Assembly (NCBI GenBank): GCA_009885805.1
Contig: VFJZ01000066.1
Location: 1 to 42,293 of the forward strand
Source: Actinomycetota bacterium
GTDB lineage: Bacteria; Actinomycetota; Thermoleophilia; Gaiellales; F1-60-MAGs149
Length of the DNA: 42,293 nucleotides
Direction: 5' to 3'
Of the stretch, positions 25,775 to 34,776 are shown in pieces. How positions within the stretch are numbered: position 1 is the stretch's first letter; each line of letters starts with the position of its first letter. The notes beneath the pieces were generated by a model. It did not search any database and was not told the origin of the DNA. It worked only from the letters and a program-made list of their open reading frames with translations. A program made the position numbers and the translations under genes.

Positions 25775-25822
25775 GCGCGCCGGGATCAGAGCGCCGCGTG
25801 GCGGCAAAGGATCCCGGCGCGC
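25775..25822. terminator. bidirectional terminator between giant oxidase and purK
   Basis: A perfect 13-bp stem (GCGCGCCGGGATC with GATCCCGGCGCGC) encloses an inner GCCGC/GCGGC hairpin. It fills nearly all of the 65-bp space between the convergent stop codons of the oxidase and purK genes and can act on both strands. Confidence 0.8.
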
Positions 25823-25833
25823 ATCCGAGCGGG

Positions 25834-26868
25834 TCAGCCGACGACGTTGACGTGCCCGACCTTGCGGCCCGGACGCGCGGCCTTGCCGTAGAGGTGGATG
25901 CGGCCGGGGTTAGCGGCGAGGTCGGCCAGCGCCGGGACGTCGCCGATCAGGTTGGTCATCACCGTTGGTCGCACCGGCTCGACGGCCCCGAGCGGTAGTC
26001 CCAGCACCGCGCGCACGTGATTGCTGAACTGCGAACAGCCGGCGCCGTCGATCGTCCAGTGCCCGGAGTTGTGGACGCGGGGCGCGAACTCGTTCGCGAT
26101 CAACTCGCCGGCCGTCGTCTCGAACAGCTCGACGGCGAGGACGCCGACGTAGGCCAGACGGTCGAGGATGACGCGCGCGATCCCCTCACCACGCGCCTGC
26201 AGTTCGGCCGTCAGTCCGGGCGCCGGCGCGGTGCTGGTGCGGAGGATGCCGTCGCGGTGGACGTTCTCGGTGAGCGGATAGACGACCGTCGAGCCGTCGG
26301 TGGCGCGCGCGGCGATCACGCTCAGCTCGCGCGCGAACTCGACTGCTCCCTCGAGGATCGACGGAGCGCCGCCGATCGATCGCCACGCGGAACCGACATC
26401 CTCCGGGACGGCGATCCGCGCCTGCCCCTTGCCGTCGTAGCCGCCGCCACGTGTCTTCAGGAACGCCGAGCAGCCGATCGCCGCGACGGCCTGCTCCAAC
26501 TCGTCGAGGGTCGCCACGACTCGCCACGGCGCAACGGCGATGCCGAGGTCGCCGAACAGGTCCTTCTCGCGGACGCGGTCCTGGGCGATCGCGAACGCCT
26601 CGGCCGGCGGCCACGTCGGCACGTCGCGCGCGAGCCGCTCGAGCGCAGCGGCGGGCACGTTCTCCCACTCGGCCGTGACCGCGTCGCAGGTCGCCGCGAG
26701 CCGGTCGAGGGCGGCCGGGTCGTCCGGCGACGCGACGATCAGCTCGGCGACGTGGCCGGCGCAGGCATCGGGCGAGGCGTCGACGACCGTGCAGCGAACG
26801 CCGAGTGGCGCGGCGGCCAGCGCCAGCATCCGCCCGAGCTGGCCGCCGCCGAGGATGCCGAGCCTCAT
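25834..26868 (-). CDS. purK: 5-(carboxyamino)imidazole ribonucleotide synthase PurK
   Basis: The 344-aa ATP-grasp enzyme starts [15 protein letters not shown], the family hallmark. Further motifs are [53 protein letters not shown] and [15 protein letters not shown]. It converts AIR, bicarbonate and ATP to N5-CAIR in purine synthesis. Its ATG overlaps the purE stop by 4 bp (ATGA). The open frame extending to 27138 is out-of-frame readthrough of purE and is rejected. Confidence 0.96.
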   Translation of the reverse strand: MRLGILGGGQLGRMLALAAAPLGVRCTVVDASPDACAGHVAELIVASPDDPAALDRLAATCDAVTAEWENVPAAALERLARDVPTWPPAEAFAIAQDRVREKDLFGDLGIAVAPWRVVATLDELEQAVAAIGCSAFLKTRGGGYDGKGQARIAVPEDVGSAWRSIGGAPSILEGAVEFARELSVIAARATDGSTVVYPLTENVHRDGILRTSTAPAPGLTAELQARGEGIARVILDRLAYVGVLAVELFETTAGELIANEFAPRVHNSGHWTIDGAGCSQFSNHVRAVLGLPLGAVEPVRPTVMTNLIGDVPALADLAANPGRIHLYGKAARPGRKVGHVNVVG

Positions 26869-27365
26869 GCCTCCGGGCGCGGGTCGGGATGTGCCAGAAC
26901 GTCGCTCGTCTGGGCGGCGCGGTACTCCTCCAGCGCGACGCCGATCGCCGGCCGGCCACGAGCGACGATGGCGGCCGCGAACATCGCGGCATTGACGGCT
27001 CCGGCGCGACCGATCGCGAACGTCCCGACCGGCACGCCGGCGGGCATCTGCACGATCGAGAGCAGCGAGTCCATCCCGGACAGCGCCTTCGACTCGACGG
27101 GCACGCCGAGCACCGGCAGGGAGGTCTTGGCCGCGCACATACCGGGCAGGTGGGCGGCGCCACCGGCGCCGGCGATGATCACCTCGAGCCCGCGGTCGCC
27201 GGCAGACGACGCGTACTCGAACAGCAGGTCCGGCGTCCGGTGGGCGGAGACGACGCGCGTCTCGTGCGCGACACCGAGCCGCTCGAGGGTGTCGGCGGCG
27301 TGGCGCATCGTCTCCCAGTCGGAACGCGACCCCATGATCACGCCCACCAGCGCGGCCTCGGCCAC
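26865..27365 (-). CDS. purE: N5-carboxyaminoimidazole ribonucleotide mutase PurE
   Basis: The 166-aa class I PurE has [54 protein letters not shown] and [13 protein letters not shown]. It rearranges N5-CAIR to CAIR, the step after PurK. The GTG at 27365 has GGAGGAG a few bases upstream and gives a normal N-terminus. It leads the purEK operon and diverges from the YaaA-fusion gene across 38 bp, which must hold both promoters. Confidence 0.95.
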   Translation of the reverse strand: MAEAALVGVIMGSRSDWETMRHAADTLERLGVAHETRVVSAHRTPDLLFEYASSAGDRGLEVIIAGAGGAAHLPGMCAAKTSLPVLGVPVESKALSGMDSLLSIVQMPAGVPVGTFAIGRAGAVNAAMFAAAIVARGRPAIGVALEEYRAAQTSDVLAHPDPRPEA

Positions 27366-27403
27366 CCTGCTCCTCCCCTCGCGTTCGGTACCGTGAGCGT
27401 ACC

Positions 27404-28507
27404 GTGCTGATCCTCTTGCCGCCGAGCGAGACGAAAGCAACGCCGCGGCGCGGCCGGCGGCTGGACCTCGCGACCCTGTCCTTCCCGGAACTGACCGCCC
27501 GCCGGGAGTCGCTGCTGGACGACGACCTTCGCGACGCGCCGACGCTCCCGGCTGCTCGCCTCTACACCGGCGTCCTGTACGCGGCGCTCGACCTGGGGAC
27601 GATCCCGGCCGCCGCCGCGCGACAGATCGTGATCGTCTCGGCGCAGTACGGGGCCCTTCGCCCGGCCGATCGCGTCGCGCCGTACCGGCGGCAGCTGGAG
27701 CCGTCGCACTGGCGCGAGACACTCGGCCCCGTCCTGACGGCCGCCGCCGGATCCGGTCTCGTGCTCGACTGTCGGAGCGCCGCCTACGCGGCGGCCTGGC
27801 GGCCGCCACCCGCGATCGCCGCCCGCACCGTTCACGTCGCCGTCGCGGAGGAACGTGACGGTGTGCGGCGTGCCGTCTCCCACCTGGCGAAACGGACGCG
27901 GGGCGAGGTCGTCAGGCACCTGCTGCTGACGCGCGCCCGCCCGCGGACGCCGCAGCGCCTGGCGGCGGCCGTCGGTGCCTGCTTCACCACCGAACTGGAG
28001 CCGCCGCCGCGGCCCGGCATGCCCTGGACGCTGACGGTCGTCCTGCACCGCCGCCGGTTCGTTCCGCCCGGCTTCGTTCCACCGCCGGGACTCGTCACCG
28101 AGCGCCTGGTGCTCGAACCGCTCGGGCCGCAGCACAACGAGCGCGACTACGCCGCCTGGACGTCGAGCGTCGCGCACATCCACGCAACGCCCGGGTTCGG
28201 CGACAGCGCCGATCCGTGGCCGGTGCCGATGACGCTCCGGCAGAACCTGGGCGACCTGGAGATGCATGCCCGGCATTTCCGTGACCGCGACGGCTTCACC
28301 TACACCGTGCTCGACCCGCTCGGCGGGGACGTGATCGGCTGCGTCTACATCTATCCGGGTGCCGCGGAGCGGACGGCCGCCGTGCGCTCCTGGGTGCGGG
28401 CGACACACGCCCACCTGGACGGCGAGTTGGACCGCGCCGTCGCGGACTGGCTCGCCGGGCCCGACTGGCCGTTCGCGGCCGTCAGCGACGCCCCGCGACC
28501 GCGGTGA
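27404..28507 (+). CDS. YaaA-family (DUF328) peroxide-stress protein fused to a GNAT-like domain
   Basis: The 367-aa product starts at GTG 27404 ([11 protein letters not shown]), the actinobacterial form of the YaaA N-terminus. [17 protein letters not shown] and [16 protein letters not shown] follow. E. coli YaaA limits iron-driven damage during hydrogen peroxide stress. From about residue 230 a second unit begins ([20 protein letters not shown]). It contains [11 protein letters not shown] and resembles an N-acetyltransferase fold, though the acetyl-CoA loop is not sharply conserved. Fusion of the two is unusual. The last 26 bp overlap the convergent M24 peptidase gene. Confidence 0.75.
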   Translation: MLILLPPSETKATPRRGRRLDLATLSFPELTARRESLLDDDLRDAPTLPAARLYTGVLYAALDLGTIPAAAARQIVIVSAQYGALRPADRVAPYRRQLEPSHWRETLGPVLTAAAGSGLVLDCRSAAYAAAWRPPPAIAARTVHVAVAEERDGVRRAVSHLAKRTRGEVVRHLLLTRARPRTPQRLAAAVGACFTTELEPPPRPGMPWTLTVVLHRRRFVPPGFVPPPGLVTERLVLEPLGPQHNERDYAAWTSSVAHIHATPGFGDSADPWPVPMTLRQNLGDLEMHARHFRDRDGFTYTVLDPLGGDVIGCVYIYPGAAERTAAVRSWVRATHAHLDGELDRAVADWLAGPDWPFAAVSDAPRPR

Positions 28508-29603
28508 TCTCGGAGGGCGCGCCGGTCAGCAGTTCGTGACCGTTCGCCGTGACCGCCACGACCGCCTCGGCCTGGTACATGCCGTGGGCGCGCACGGCGA
28601 TCGGCTCGACGGTGAACACCATGCCCGGCTCGAGCACGACGTCGGAGCCGGCGATCACGTCCGGCGGCTCGGTCGTGCCGAGGCCGAGACCGTGCCCGAG
28701 TCGGCCCGGTGCCGCCTCGCCGGGAATGGCGGCAGCCGCGGCGACCTGCCCCATGGCGACGCCCGGTGCGACGGCCGCCACGCCACGCCTGGTCGCGTCG
28801 ACGACGATCTCCTGGCAGGCGATCTGCTCCGCCGACGGACGGCCCACCACGCAGGCGCGCGAGTGATCGGACCAGTAGCCGTCGACGCGGCAGGCGATGT
28901 CGAGCCAGATCAGTTCGTCGCGCCGAAGGACACGATCACGCGGCGCCGACAGCAGTCGATCGTAGGAGCCGCGGCCGGACGTCAGCATCACCCAGCCGGG
29001 CTCGTCCGCGCCCTCCTCCAGCATCAGCCGCCGGACGCGGCGCCCGAGCTCCCGCTCGGTCTCCCCCGCGCGGATCTCACCACCGAACAGGCGCGCGTAG
29101 ACGCGGTCACCGATCGCGCTCGCCGCCCGCAGGCGCTGCAGTTCCGCCTCGCTCTTGACGAGGCGCGCCGCCCAGAGCGCCGGGCCGGCGTCGCCGAACG
29201 GTCGGTCGTACAGCGCCTCGATCGCGCGATGCTCGTCGAGGCCCGTGCCGATCCGATGCTCGCCGCCGAGTTCTGCTCCGACACCGTCCCCGGCGGCGGC
29301 GAGCGCACGAGCGGCGGCGGCCGGGAGGTCACGCGGGACGGCGTAGCGGACGATCGCGTCGACCGGCGGATCGTCCAGCGCCACCGCCTCGGACGCGACA
29401 ACCGTCACCCGGCCCGTGCCGTCGAGTACGAGCAGGGTCGGTCGCGTGCGGCTGATCCACGGCTGCTCGAGCGCGAAGCCGCCGAGGTAGCGCACGTTGG
29501 CCGGGTCGGAGACGAGGGCGCCGGTGAGGCCGGCCGCGGCGAGCCCCGCGGCGGTGCGCACGCGCCGGGCGCTCAGTTCCGCGACAGAGAAGGGTTCCGT
29601 CAT
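28482..29603 (-). CDS. M24-family Xaa-Pro aminopeptidase-like metallopeptidase
   Basis: The 373-aa pita-bread protein has a creatinase-like N-terminal domain (ALVSDPANVRYLGGF) and a C-terminal M24 domain that keeps the metal ligands. These are Asp in WLDIACRVDGYWSDHSR (two), His in GRLGHGLGLGTTEPP, Glu in MVFTVEP and Glu in YQAEAVVAV. It should be an active two-metal peptidase acting on Xaa-Pro or related small substrates. The ATG at 29603 is 8 bp from the divergent lipoprotein-like start. The 3' end overlaps the YaaA-fusion gene by 26 bp. Confidence 0.88.
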   Translation of the reverse strand: MTEPFSVAELSARRVRTAAGLAAAGLTGALVSDPANVRYLGGFALEQPWISRTRPTLLVLDGTGRVTVVASEAVALDDPPVDAIVRYAVPRDLPAAAARALAAAGDGVGAELGGEHRIGTGLDEHRAIEALYDRPFGDAGPALWAARLVKSEAELQRLRAASAIGDRVYARLFGGEIRAGETERELGRRVRRLMLEEGADEPGWVMLTSGRGSYDRLLSAPRDRVLRRDELIWLDIACRVDGYWSDHSRACVVGRPSAEQIACQEIVVDATRRGVAAVAPGVAMGQVAAAAAIPGEAAPGRLGHGLGLGTTEPPDVIAGSDVVLEPGMVFTVEPIAVRAHGMYQAEAVVAVTANGHELLTGAPSEITAVAGRR

Positions 29604-29611
29604 CGAGGACC

Positions 29612-30078
29612 ATGGTGCCGGGTTCCCGCTTCAAGCGCCACCTGCTCGCGTGCCTGGCGATCGCGTTCGTGGCCGGCGCCTGCCACGAGGAGGTCGCACG
29701 GCTCGCCGGGAGCGACCTCGAAACCGCCCGGGCACGGTGGCAAGAGCAGCACCCCGCGATGTACTCGATGAGCGTCGAGGGCACGAGAGTTACCCGGGGC
29801 CCGACCACTGTCAATGGGAGGCCGCGCATTTCATCGCGCTCGGTCTCGACGTGTACATCCACGATCCGCGCGGCGTCCTCCCCGACGCGGACACGGTCGA
29901 CCGGACGCAGACCATTCTCACCGCGAACCTGCCCGAGGCGGCGCGCGACACGGGCTTCCGCCGCGGCGGCGCCGCGTTCTGGGTCGGCCCCGCCCGAGCC
30001 GGGCTCGGGTACCTGGTCAGCGGTGAGCGGGCACGCGTCTACATGCTCGATGCCGCCGGCGCCATCGGCTGCGCGTAA
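29612..30078 (+). pseudogene. frameshifted small lipoprotein-like gene
   Basis: The frame from ATG 29612 gives a basic-hydrophobic leader with a weak lipobox (FVAGAC), then DLETARARWQEQHPAMYS, reminiscent of DUF6174-type lipoproteins. Near 29780-29800 sensible sequence switches to another frame. There it reads ESYPGPDHCQWEAAHF, YIHDPRGVLPDAD and ends [11 protein letters not shown] at 30078. A one-base loss (or equivalent) explains the switch. The two halves could also come from two different genes joined by deletion. The first frame continues to 30100 as arginine/serine-rich nonsense. Sequencing error cannot be excluded for a single shift. Confidence 0.6.
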
Positions 30079-30104
30079 CGGGCGCCCGGCCCTATTCTGA
30101 CGCG

Positions 30105-31118
30105 ATGGCTCTCGACGACTATGCCCGCTACCCGCTCCTCTTCGGCCCGTCGCCGATCCACCGCCTCGAGCGTCTGACCGCAGATCTCGGCGGCGCGGCC
30201 CTCTGGGCGAAGCGCGACGACTGCAACTCCGGCATCGCCTTCGGCGGCAACAAGACGCGAAAGCTGGAGTACCTCGTCGCCGACGCGCTCGCGACCGGCT
30301 GTGACACGCTCGTGTCGATCGGCGGCGTGCAGTCGAACCACACGCGCCAGGTGGCGGCGATCGCGGCCCGCGTCGGCCTGAAGTGCGTCCTCGTGCAGGA
30401 GAGCTGGGTCGACTGGCCCGACGTCACCTACGACCGGGTCGGCAACATCCTCATGAGCCGGCTCTGCGGCGCCGACGTGCGACTGGTGAAGGCCGGCTTC
30501 GGGATCGGCTTCAAGGAGTCGTGGGAGCAGGCGCTCGGCGACGTCAAGGCAGCCGGCGGCACGCCGTACGCGATCCCGGCCGGCGCCTCCGACCATCCCC
30601 TCGGTGGCCTCGGCTTCGCCGGCTGGGCACGTGAGGTGGCCGAGCAGGAGGAGACGCTCGGTGTCTTCTTCGACACCATCATCGTCTGCTCGGTGACCGG
30701 CTCGACGCAGGCCGGGATGGTCGCCGGTTTCGCGCTGGAGGGGAAGGGCCGGCGGGTGATCGGCATCGACGGCTCCGCGAAGCCGGCCGAGACGCACGCG
30801 CAGATCCTCCGCATCGCCCGCGACACCGCCCGGAAGATCGGCGTCGCACGAGAACTGGACGTGGTCGACGTGATCCTCGACGATCGCTATCACGCCGGCA
30901 TCTACGGCATCCCGGACGAGGCGACGCTCGACGCGATCCGTATGGGCGCCCGCCTCGAAGGGATGATCACCGACCCGGTGTACGAGGGGAAGAGCCTCGC
31001 GGGCATGATCGACCTCGTCCGCCGCGGTGAGATCGCCGCCGATGCCAACGTCCTTTACGCGCACATCGGCGGCCAGCCAGCACTGAACGCGTACGCGTCG
31101 CTGTTCACGAATGGCTGA
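30105..31118 (+). CDS. acdS: 1-aminocyclopropane-1-carboxylate (ACC) deaminase
   Basis: The 337-aa fold-type II PLP enzyme has [20 protein letters not shown] with PLP lysine K50. [33 protein letters not shown] and [13 protein letters not shown] follow. It aligns along its whole length with AcdS. Two positions separate AcdS from D-cysteine desulfhydrase (E295 and L322 in the Pseudomonas enzyme). Here they are E294, conserved, and I321, a conservative change. AcdS turns the ethylene precursor ACC into 2-oxobutyrate and ammonia, a trait of plant-associated and soil bacteria. The 5' gap to the broken gene upstream is only 26 bp. Confidence 0.92.
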   Translation: MALDDYARYPLLFGPSPIHRLERLTADLGGAALWAKRDDCNSGIAFGGNKTRKLEYLVADALATGCDTLVSIGGVQSNHTRQVAAIAARVGLKCVLVQESWVDWPDVTYDRVGNILMSRLCGADVRLVKAGFGIGFKESWEQALGDVKAAGGTPYAIPAGASDHPLGGLGFAGWAREVAEQEETLGVFFDTIIVCSVTGSTQAGMVAGFALEGKGRRVIGIDGSAKPAETHAQILRIARDTARKIGVARELDVVDVILDDRYHAGIYGIPDEATLDAIRMGARLEGMITDPVYEGKSLAGMIDLVRRGEIAADANVLYAHIGGQPALNAYASLFTNG

Positions 31119-31124
31119 CGTGCG

Positions 31125-31328
31125 TCAGGCGGCGACGAGGCAGGTCGGGTCGACGTACAGGTAGGGATCGCGGAACGCCGCGAGCGCGCGCTCGGAGGGA
31201 ACCGGTGCGTGACGCTCGACGCCCCCGCCGTCCGAGAGTTCGATCGCGACCGCCCCTGAGTTCGCGTCCCAGACCAGCCGCACCCGCTCCCCGTGGCGGT
31301 TGATGCGACTGGCCAGTTCACGCGTCAT
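31125..31328 (-). CDS. small hypothetical protein
   Basis: The 67-aa product begins MTRELASRINRHGERVR and ends YLYVDPTCLVAA. Its composition is balanced (VRLVWDANSGAVAIELSDG) and unlike the arginine-rich noise frames, so it is probably real. An ATG at 31328 preceded by GAGAAG is chosen; a GTG 9 bp upstream is possible. It converges with acdS, with stops 6 bp apart. I do not recognise a family. Confidence 0.6.
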   Translation of the reverse strand: MTRELASRINRHGERVRLVWDANSGAVAIELSDGGGVERHAPVPSERALAAFRDPYLYVDPTCLVAA

Positions 31329-31411
31329 GCTTCTCACGCTAGTGCCAAAACGTGCGAATCGCTACGGGGATTCCCGAGACGTTCGAGAGGACTCCCCGCA
31401 GCGACCTCCGC

Positions 31412-32531
31412 CTACGTCACGCCGAGGCTCCGCAGCCGCAGCGCGAGGCGAAGCGCGTGGTCTCCCGCCGCGCGCAGGGCGCCGTTGCCGGCCGCCGTCC
31501 GCAGGGCCTGCAGCCGCGTATCGACCTCGTCCCGCTCGGCGGCCGACAGCGTATGGGCGAACCGATCGCGGATCCACTCCAGCGTCGCGACGTCCGACAG
31601 CACGCCGGTGCGGTTGCTGGCCATCGCGTCGAGCAGCACGCGGTGACTCCGGAGTTCGAATCGTCCGCGGTCGATGGCGACGACGGGGCGGTACTGCAGT
31701 TCGAGGTCGCCATCGTCGCGATCCGCCGCGCGATCGCGGTCACCGCCTCCCAGTCGCGCGCCTCCACGGCGCCGAGCACGCCGTTGACGGCGCTTCGTAG
31801 CAGCGCGAGCTGTGGCGGTGCCGGCGTCGTCAGGGCATCGATGGAGACGGACAGCACGTGGTCCTCGAAGTCGCCGCCGGTGCCGGTGGAGAACTCGCCA
31901 CGCGCGGGCGCCAACACCTTCGACGAGTGCGCTCCGTCGAGGTGGAGTTCGTCCGTGACGATCGCGCCCGCGATCGGCCCGTGCGGCCCCGGCACCGTCT
32001 TGCCCACCTTCGCCACCTTCATCTCCTCGAACACGGCTCCGAGGATGTTCTCACTCCGGTAGACGTCGCCGAGCTTGGGGTTGGCCGGCATGAATCATCG
32101 CCGCCGGGCCGTCTGTTCCCGCCAAGACCGAGCCGTCGTCGGCCTGCGCGTAGCGGTCAAGCGCGACCTCCTCGAGCCTGCCGCCCGCGGTAGGCGGCGT
32201 ACTGCACGGTCACGGCCGCGACCTTCTTGGAGTCCCAGTCGACCGTGACGGTGCCGGGCATCAGGGTGCTCTCCGAGCGAAAGGCGTCACCCTCCACCAG
32301 CCCGAGCATGACGTTCGCATGGATGGCCGAGATCGGATAGAGCGGATTCGTGATCGCCGTCGGGTTGGTGAAGTTCGGCTCGGCGAGGTCGACCCGGGCC
32401 GACGCCGGCGCACAGCCGGCGCCACCGTGCGTTTCGCAGTCGGTCGGTGTGACGTACGGCTCGGCGTGTGCCCCGCCGGCGCCGGTGACGAGCGCAGCCG
32501 CCGCGGCGGCGATGATCGTAGGGGTTCGCAT
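31412..32531 (-). pseudogene. multiply frameshifted secreted-protein gene
   Basis: The 5' part (ATG 32531, GGAGG site) encodes a signal peptide ending GGAHAEP and FTNPTAITNPLYPI. Near 32182 coding sense moves to a second frame (GGRLEEVALDRYAQADDGSV), then LAGTDGPAAMI. About 20-25 residues expected between these pieces in relatives as I recall them are missing. Near 32095 it shifts again (KLGDVYRSENILGAVFEEM, TDELHLDGAH). Near 31710 it shifts a third time (DLELQYRPVVAIDRGRFELR) and ends LRSLGVT at 31412. Three frameshifts plus a deletion make this a decayed gene rather than one error. The family is a common actinobacterial exported protein of unknown role. Confidence 0.8.
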
Positions 32532-32595
32532 CGGGTCCTCCTGGTTGGCAGACTGCGCCCGACCGTACGGGCCGCCGATGAGCGGACGGTGAGCG

Positions 32596-33783
32596 ATGCT
32601 CTACCGTTCACGGATGCCGTACTTCTCCGAGGCCGAGTACGCCGAGCGTGTGCGGCGGGTGCGCGAGCGGATGGCCGCGCACGGTTACGACCTGCTCGTC
32701 AGCGTCGACCCGTCGAACATGCACTACCTGACGGGCTACGACGGCTGGTCGTTCTACACGCCCCAGTGCGTCGTCGTCCCGCTCGACGGCGACGTCTTGC
32801 TCGCGACGCGGTTCATGGACGTCGGCGGCGCCCGCGTCACGACGCGGCTCGGCGACGACGACATCCTCGGCTTCCCCGATCGCTACGTACAGGCGCGAGG
32901 CAAGCACCCGTTCGACTGGGTCGGCGCGCAACTCGCCGGGCGCGGCCACGGGCACGGGACGGTGGCGGTCGAGACCGATGCGTATTTCCACTCGCCGCGG
33001 GCACAGGCGGCGCTCGAGGCGGCGATGCCCGACGCTCGCTTCACCGACTCGGCAGAGCTCGTCAACTGGGTGCGCGCGGTCAAGTCGGACGCCGAGATCA
33101 CGCTCATGCGCGACGCCGGCCGGATCGCCGAGGTCGTGATGCAGACGGCCCTCGACACGATCCGACCAGGGGTCCGCCAGTGCGATGCGGTCGCCGCGAT
33201 CCTGGCCGCCCAGGCGCGCGGCGTCGACGGCATGGGCGGCGACTACACGTCCTTCATGCCGATGCTACCGACCGGTGACGGCGCCGCCACGCCGCATCTG
33301 ACGTGGACCGACGCGCCGTTCGTGAGCGGCGAGGCGACGATCATCGAGACCGGCGCCGCGCGCCTGCGCTATCACTGCCCGCTGGCGCGGACGCTGCACC
33401 TCGGCCCGCCGCCGCGACTCCTGTCCGACACCGCCGAGATCGTGCGGGAGGGCCTCGACGCGGCGCTTGCGACGGTAAGACCCGGCGTCCGCTGCGAGCA
33501 GATCGAGGCCGCGTGGCGCGAGGTGATCACACGTCACGGGTTGGAGAAGGAGTCGCGGATCGGCTACTCGATCGGCATCGGCTACCCGCCCGACTGGGGC
33601 GAGCACACGATGAGTCTGCGTCCCGGCGATACGAGCGAGATCGCCGAGAACATGGCTTTCCACATGATCCTCGGTATGTGGATGGGTGGCTGGGGCTACG
33701 AGATCTCGGAGTCGTTCGTCGTCACCGCGAACGGCGCCGACTGCCTGACACACCTGCCGCGCAACCTGCACGTCGTCGACTGA
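32596..33783 (+). CDS. metal-free M24-fold hydrolase, ectoine hydrolase (DoeA)/creatinase-like
   Basis: The 395-aa product may instead start at ATG 32614 (MPYFSEAEY). The N-terminal domain has NMHYLTGYDGWSFYTPQCV, and the C-terminal domain has RYHCPLARTLHLG, GIGYPPDWGEHTMSLRPGD and WGYEISESFVVT. The usual M24 metal ligands are absent: the Asp pair, the GHG histidine and the FTIEP glutamate are all replaced. This is as expected for creatinase and ectoine hydrolase, which work without metal. YPPDWGE and the GYDGWSFY segment are most like DoeA, which opens the ectoine ring. No other ectoine-degradation gene is adjacent, so the substrate remains inferred. Confidence 0.75.
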   Translation: MLYRSRMPYFSEAEYAERVRRVRERMAAHGYDLLVSVDPSNMHYLTGYDGWSFYTPQCVVVPLDGDVLLATRFMDVGGARVTTRLGDDDILGFPDRYVQARGKHPFDWVGAQLAGRGHGHGTVAVETDAYFHSPRAQAALEAAMPDARFTDSAELVNWVRAVKSDAEITLMRDAGRIAEVVMQTALDTIRPGVRQCDAVAAILAAQARGVDGMGGDYTSFMPMLPTGDGAATPHLTWTDAPFVSGEATIIETGAARLRYHCPLARTLHLGPPPRLLSDTAEIVREGLDAALATVRPGVRCEQIEAAWREVITRHGLEKESRIGYSIGIGYPPDWGEHTMSLRPGDTSEIAENMAFHMILGMWMGGWGYEISESFVVTANGADCLTHLPRNLHVVD

Positions 33784-33785
33784 CG

Positions 33786-34766
33786 CTACGACACCTGGAC
33801 GACGATGTTCCCGACGTGGCGCTTCGTCGCGAACACCTCCTGCCCCTCGACGAACCGCTCGAGCGGATAGGTCGCTGCGAGCAGCGGCTTCAGCGTGCCG
33901 CCCTCGATCAACCGCACGGTGTCCTGAAACGCACCGACGGGCGGCACCGTCGCGCCGTAGAGCGTCAGGTCCCGCAGGTACATCGTCCGCAGATCGAGGT
34001 CGACGACCGGCCCGGCGATTGCGCCGCTGCAGACGTAGCGACCGCCCTCCCGCAGCGCGTCGAGCAGGTCCGGGAAGGCCGCGCCGCCGACGACGTCGGC
34101 GACCACGTCGAACGGCGCGCGATCGTCCAGAGCCGGGTGCTCGCGCGGAATCACGACCTCCGCGCCGACGGCGCGAACGGCATCAGCCTTCGCGGCTGCG
34201 GCAATCGCGAACGGCACGGCACCCATCGCCCGTGCAACCTGGATCAGTGCGGTGCCGACCCCACCCGAGCCGCCGGTGATCAGGACCCTCTCACCCGGTT
34301 CGAGCTCGGCCCGGCGCAGCATGTTCAGCGCCGTGTTCGAGGAGGTCGGGAAGGTCGCGAGCTCGGCGTCGGTCAGATTCGAGTCGACCGCGATGGCGTT
34401 CGCCGCCGGGACGACGACGTACTCCGCGAAGCCGCCGTCGCACTCCGAGCCGACGTAGGCGAGCGGGTCGCGCAGCCACGGGTCGATCAGCACCCGCTCG
34501 CCGGCGCGATCGGCCGGCGACACGATGCGGCCGCAGATGTCCGCCCCCTGGATGCGGGGGAACTCGAGCTCGCCACCCCAGCCGCCGCCGTCGTCCTCAC
34601 CCTGCGAGTACCAGCCGACCCGGGTGTTGACGTCGGTGTTGTTCATGCCACAGGCGCCGACCGCGACCAGCACCTCGCCGGAGCCTGGCTCCGGCACGGG
34701 CCAGTCCGTGCGGTACTCGAGCACCTCCAGGCCGCCGTGGCGGGTAGTCACGATTGCGCGCATCAT
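33786..34766 (-). CDS. zinc-type/quinone-oxidoreductase-like MDR alcohol dehydrogenase
   Basis: The 326-aa medium-chain reductase has a GroES-like N-terminal domain (EVLVAVGACGMNNTDVNTR). Its Rossmann domain has VLITGGSGGVGTALIQVARA and DVVADVVGGAAF. The catalytic-zinc Cys/His set is not clearly present, so a zinc-free reductase is possible. An ATGATG pair marks the start (34766 or 34763), preceded by GAGGTGG and 10 bp after the monooxygenase stop, so the two genes form an operon. It may make or use the ketone substrate of the monooxygenase. The 3' end lies 2 bp from the convergent hydrolase gene. Confidence 0.87.
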   Translation of the reverse strand: MMRAIVTTRHGGLEVLEYRTDWPVPEPGSGEVLVAVGACGMNNTDVNTRVGWYSQGEDDGGGWGGELEFPRIQGADICGRIVSPADRAGERVLIDPWLRDPLAYVGSECDGGFAEYVVVPAANAIAVDSNLTDAELATFPTSSNTALNMLRRAELEPGERVLITGGSGGVGTALIQVARAMGAVPFAIAAAAKADAVRAVGAEVVIPREHPALDDRAPFDVVADVVGGAAFPDLLDALREGGRYVCSGAIAGPVVDLDLRTMYLRDLTLYGATVPPVGAFQDTVRLIEGGTLKPLLAATYPLERFVEGQEVFATKRHVGNIVVQVS

Positions 34767-34776
34767 CTCTGCCACC

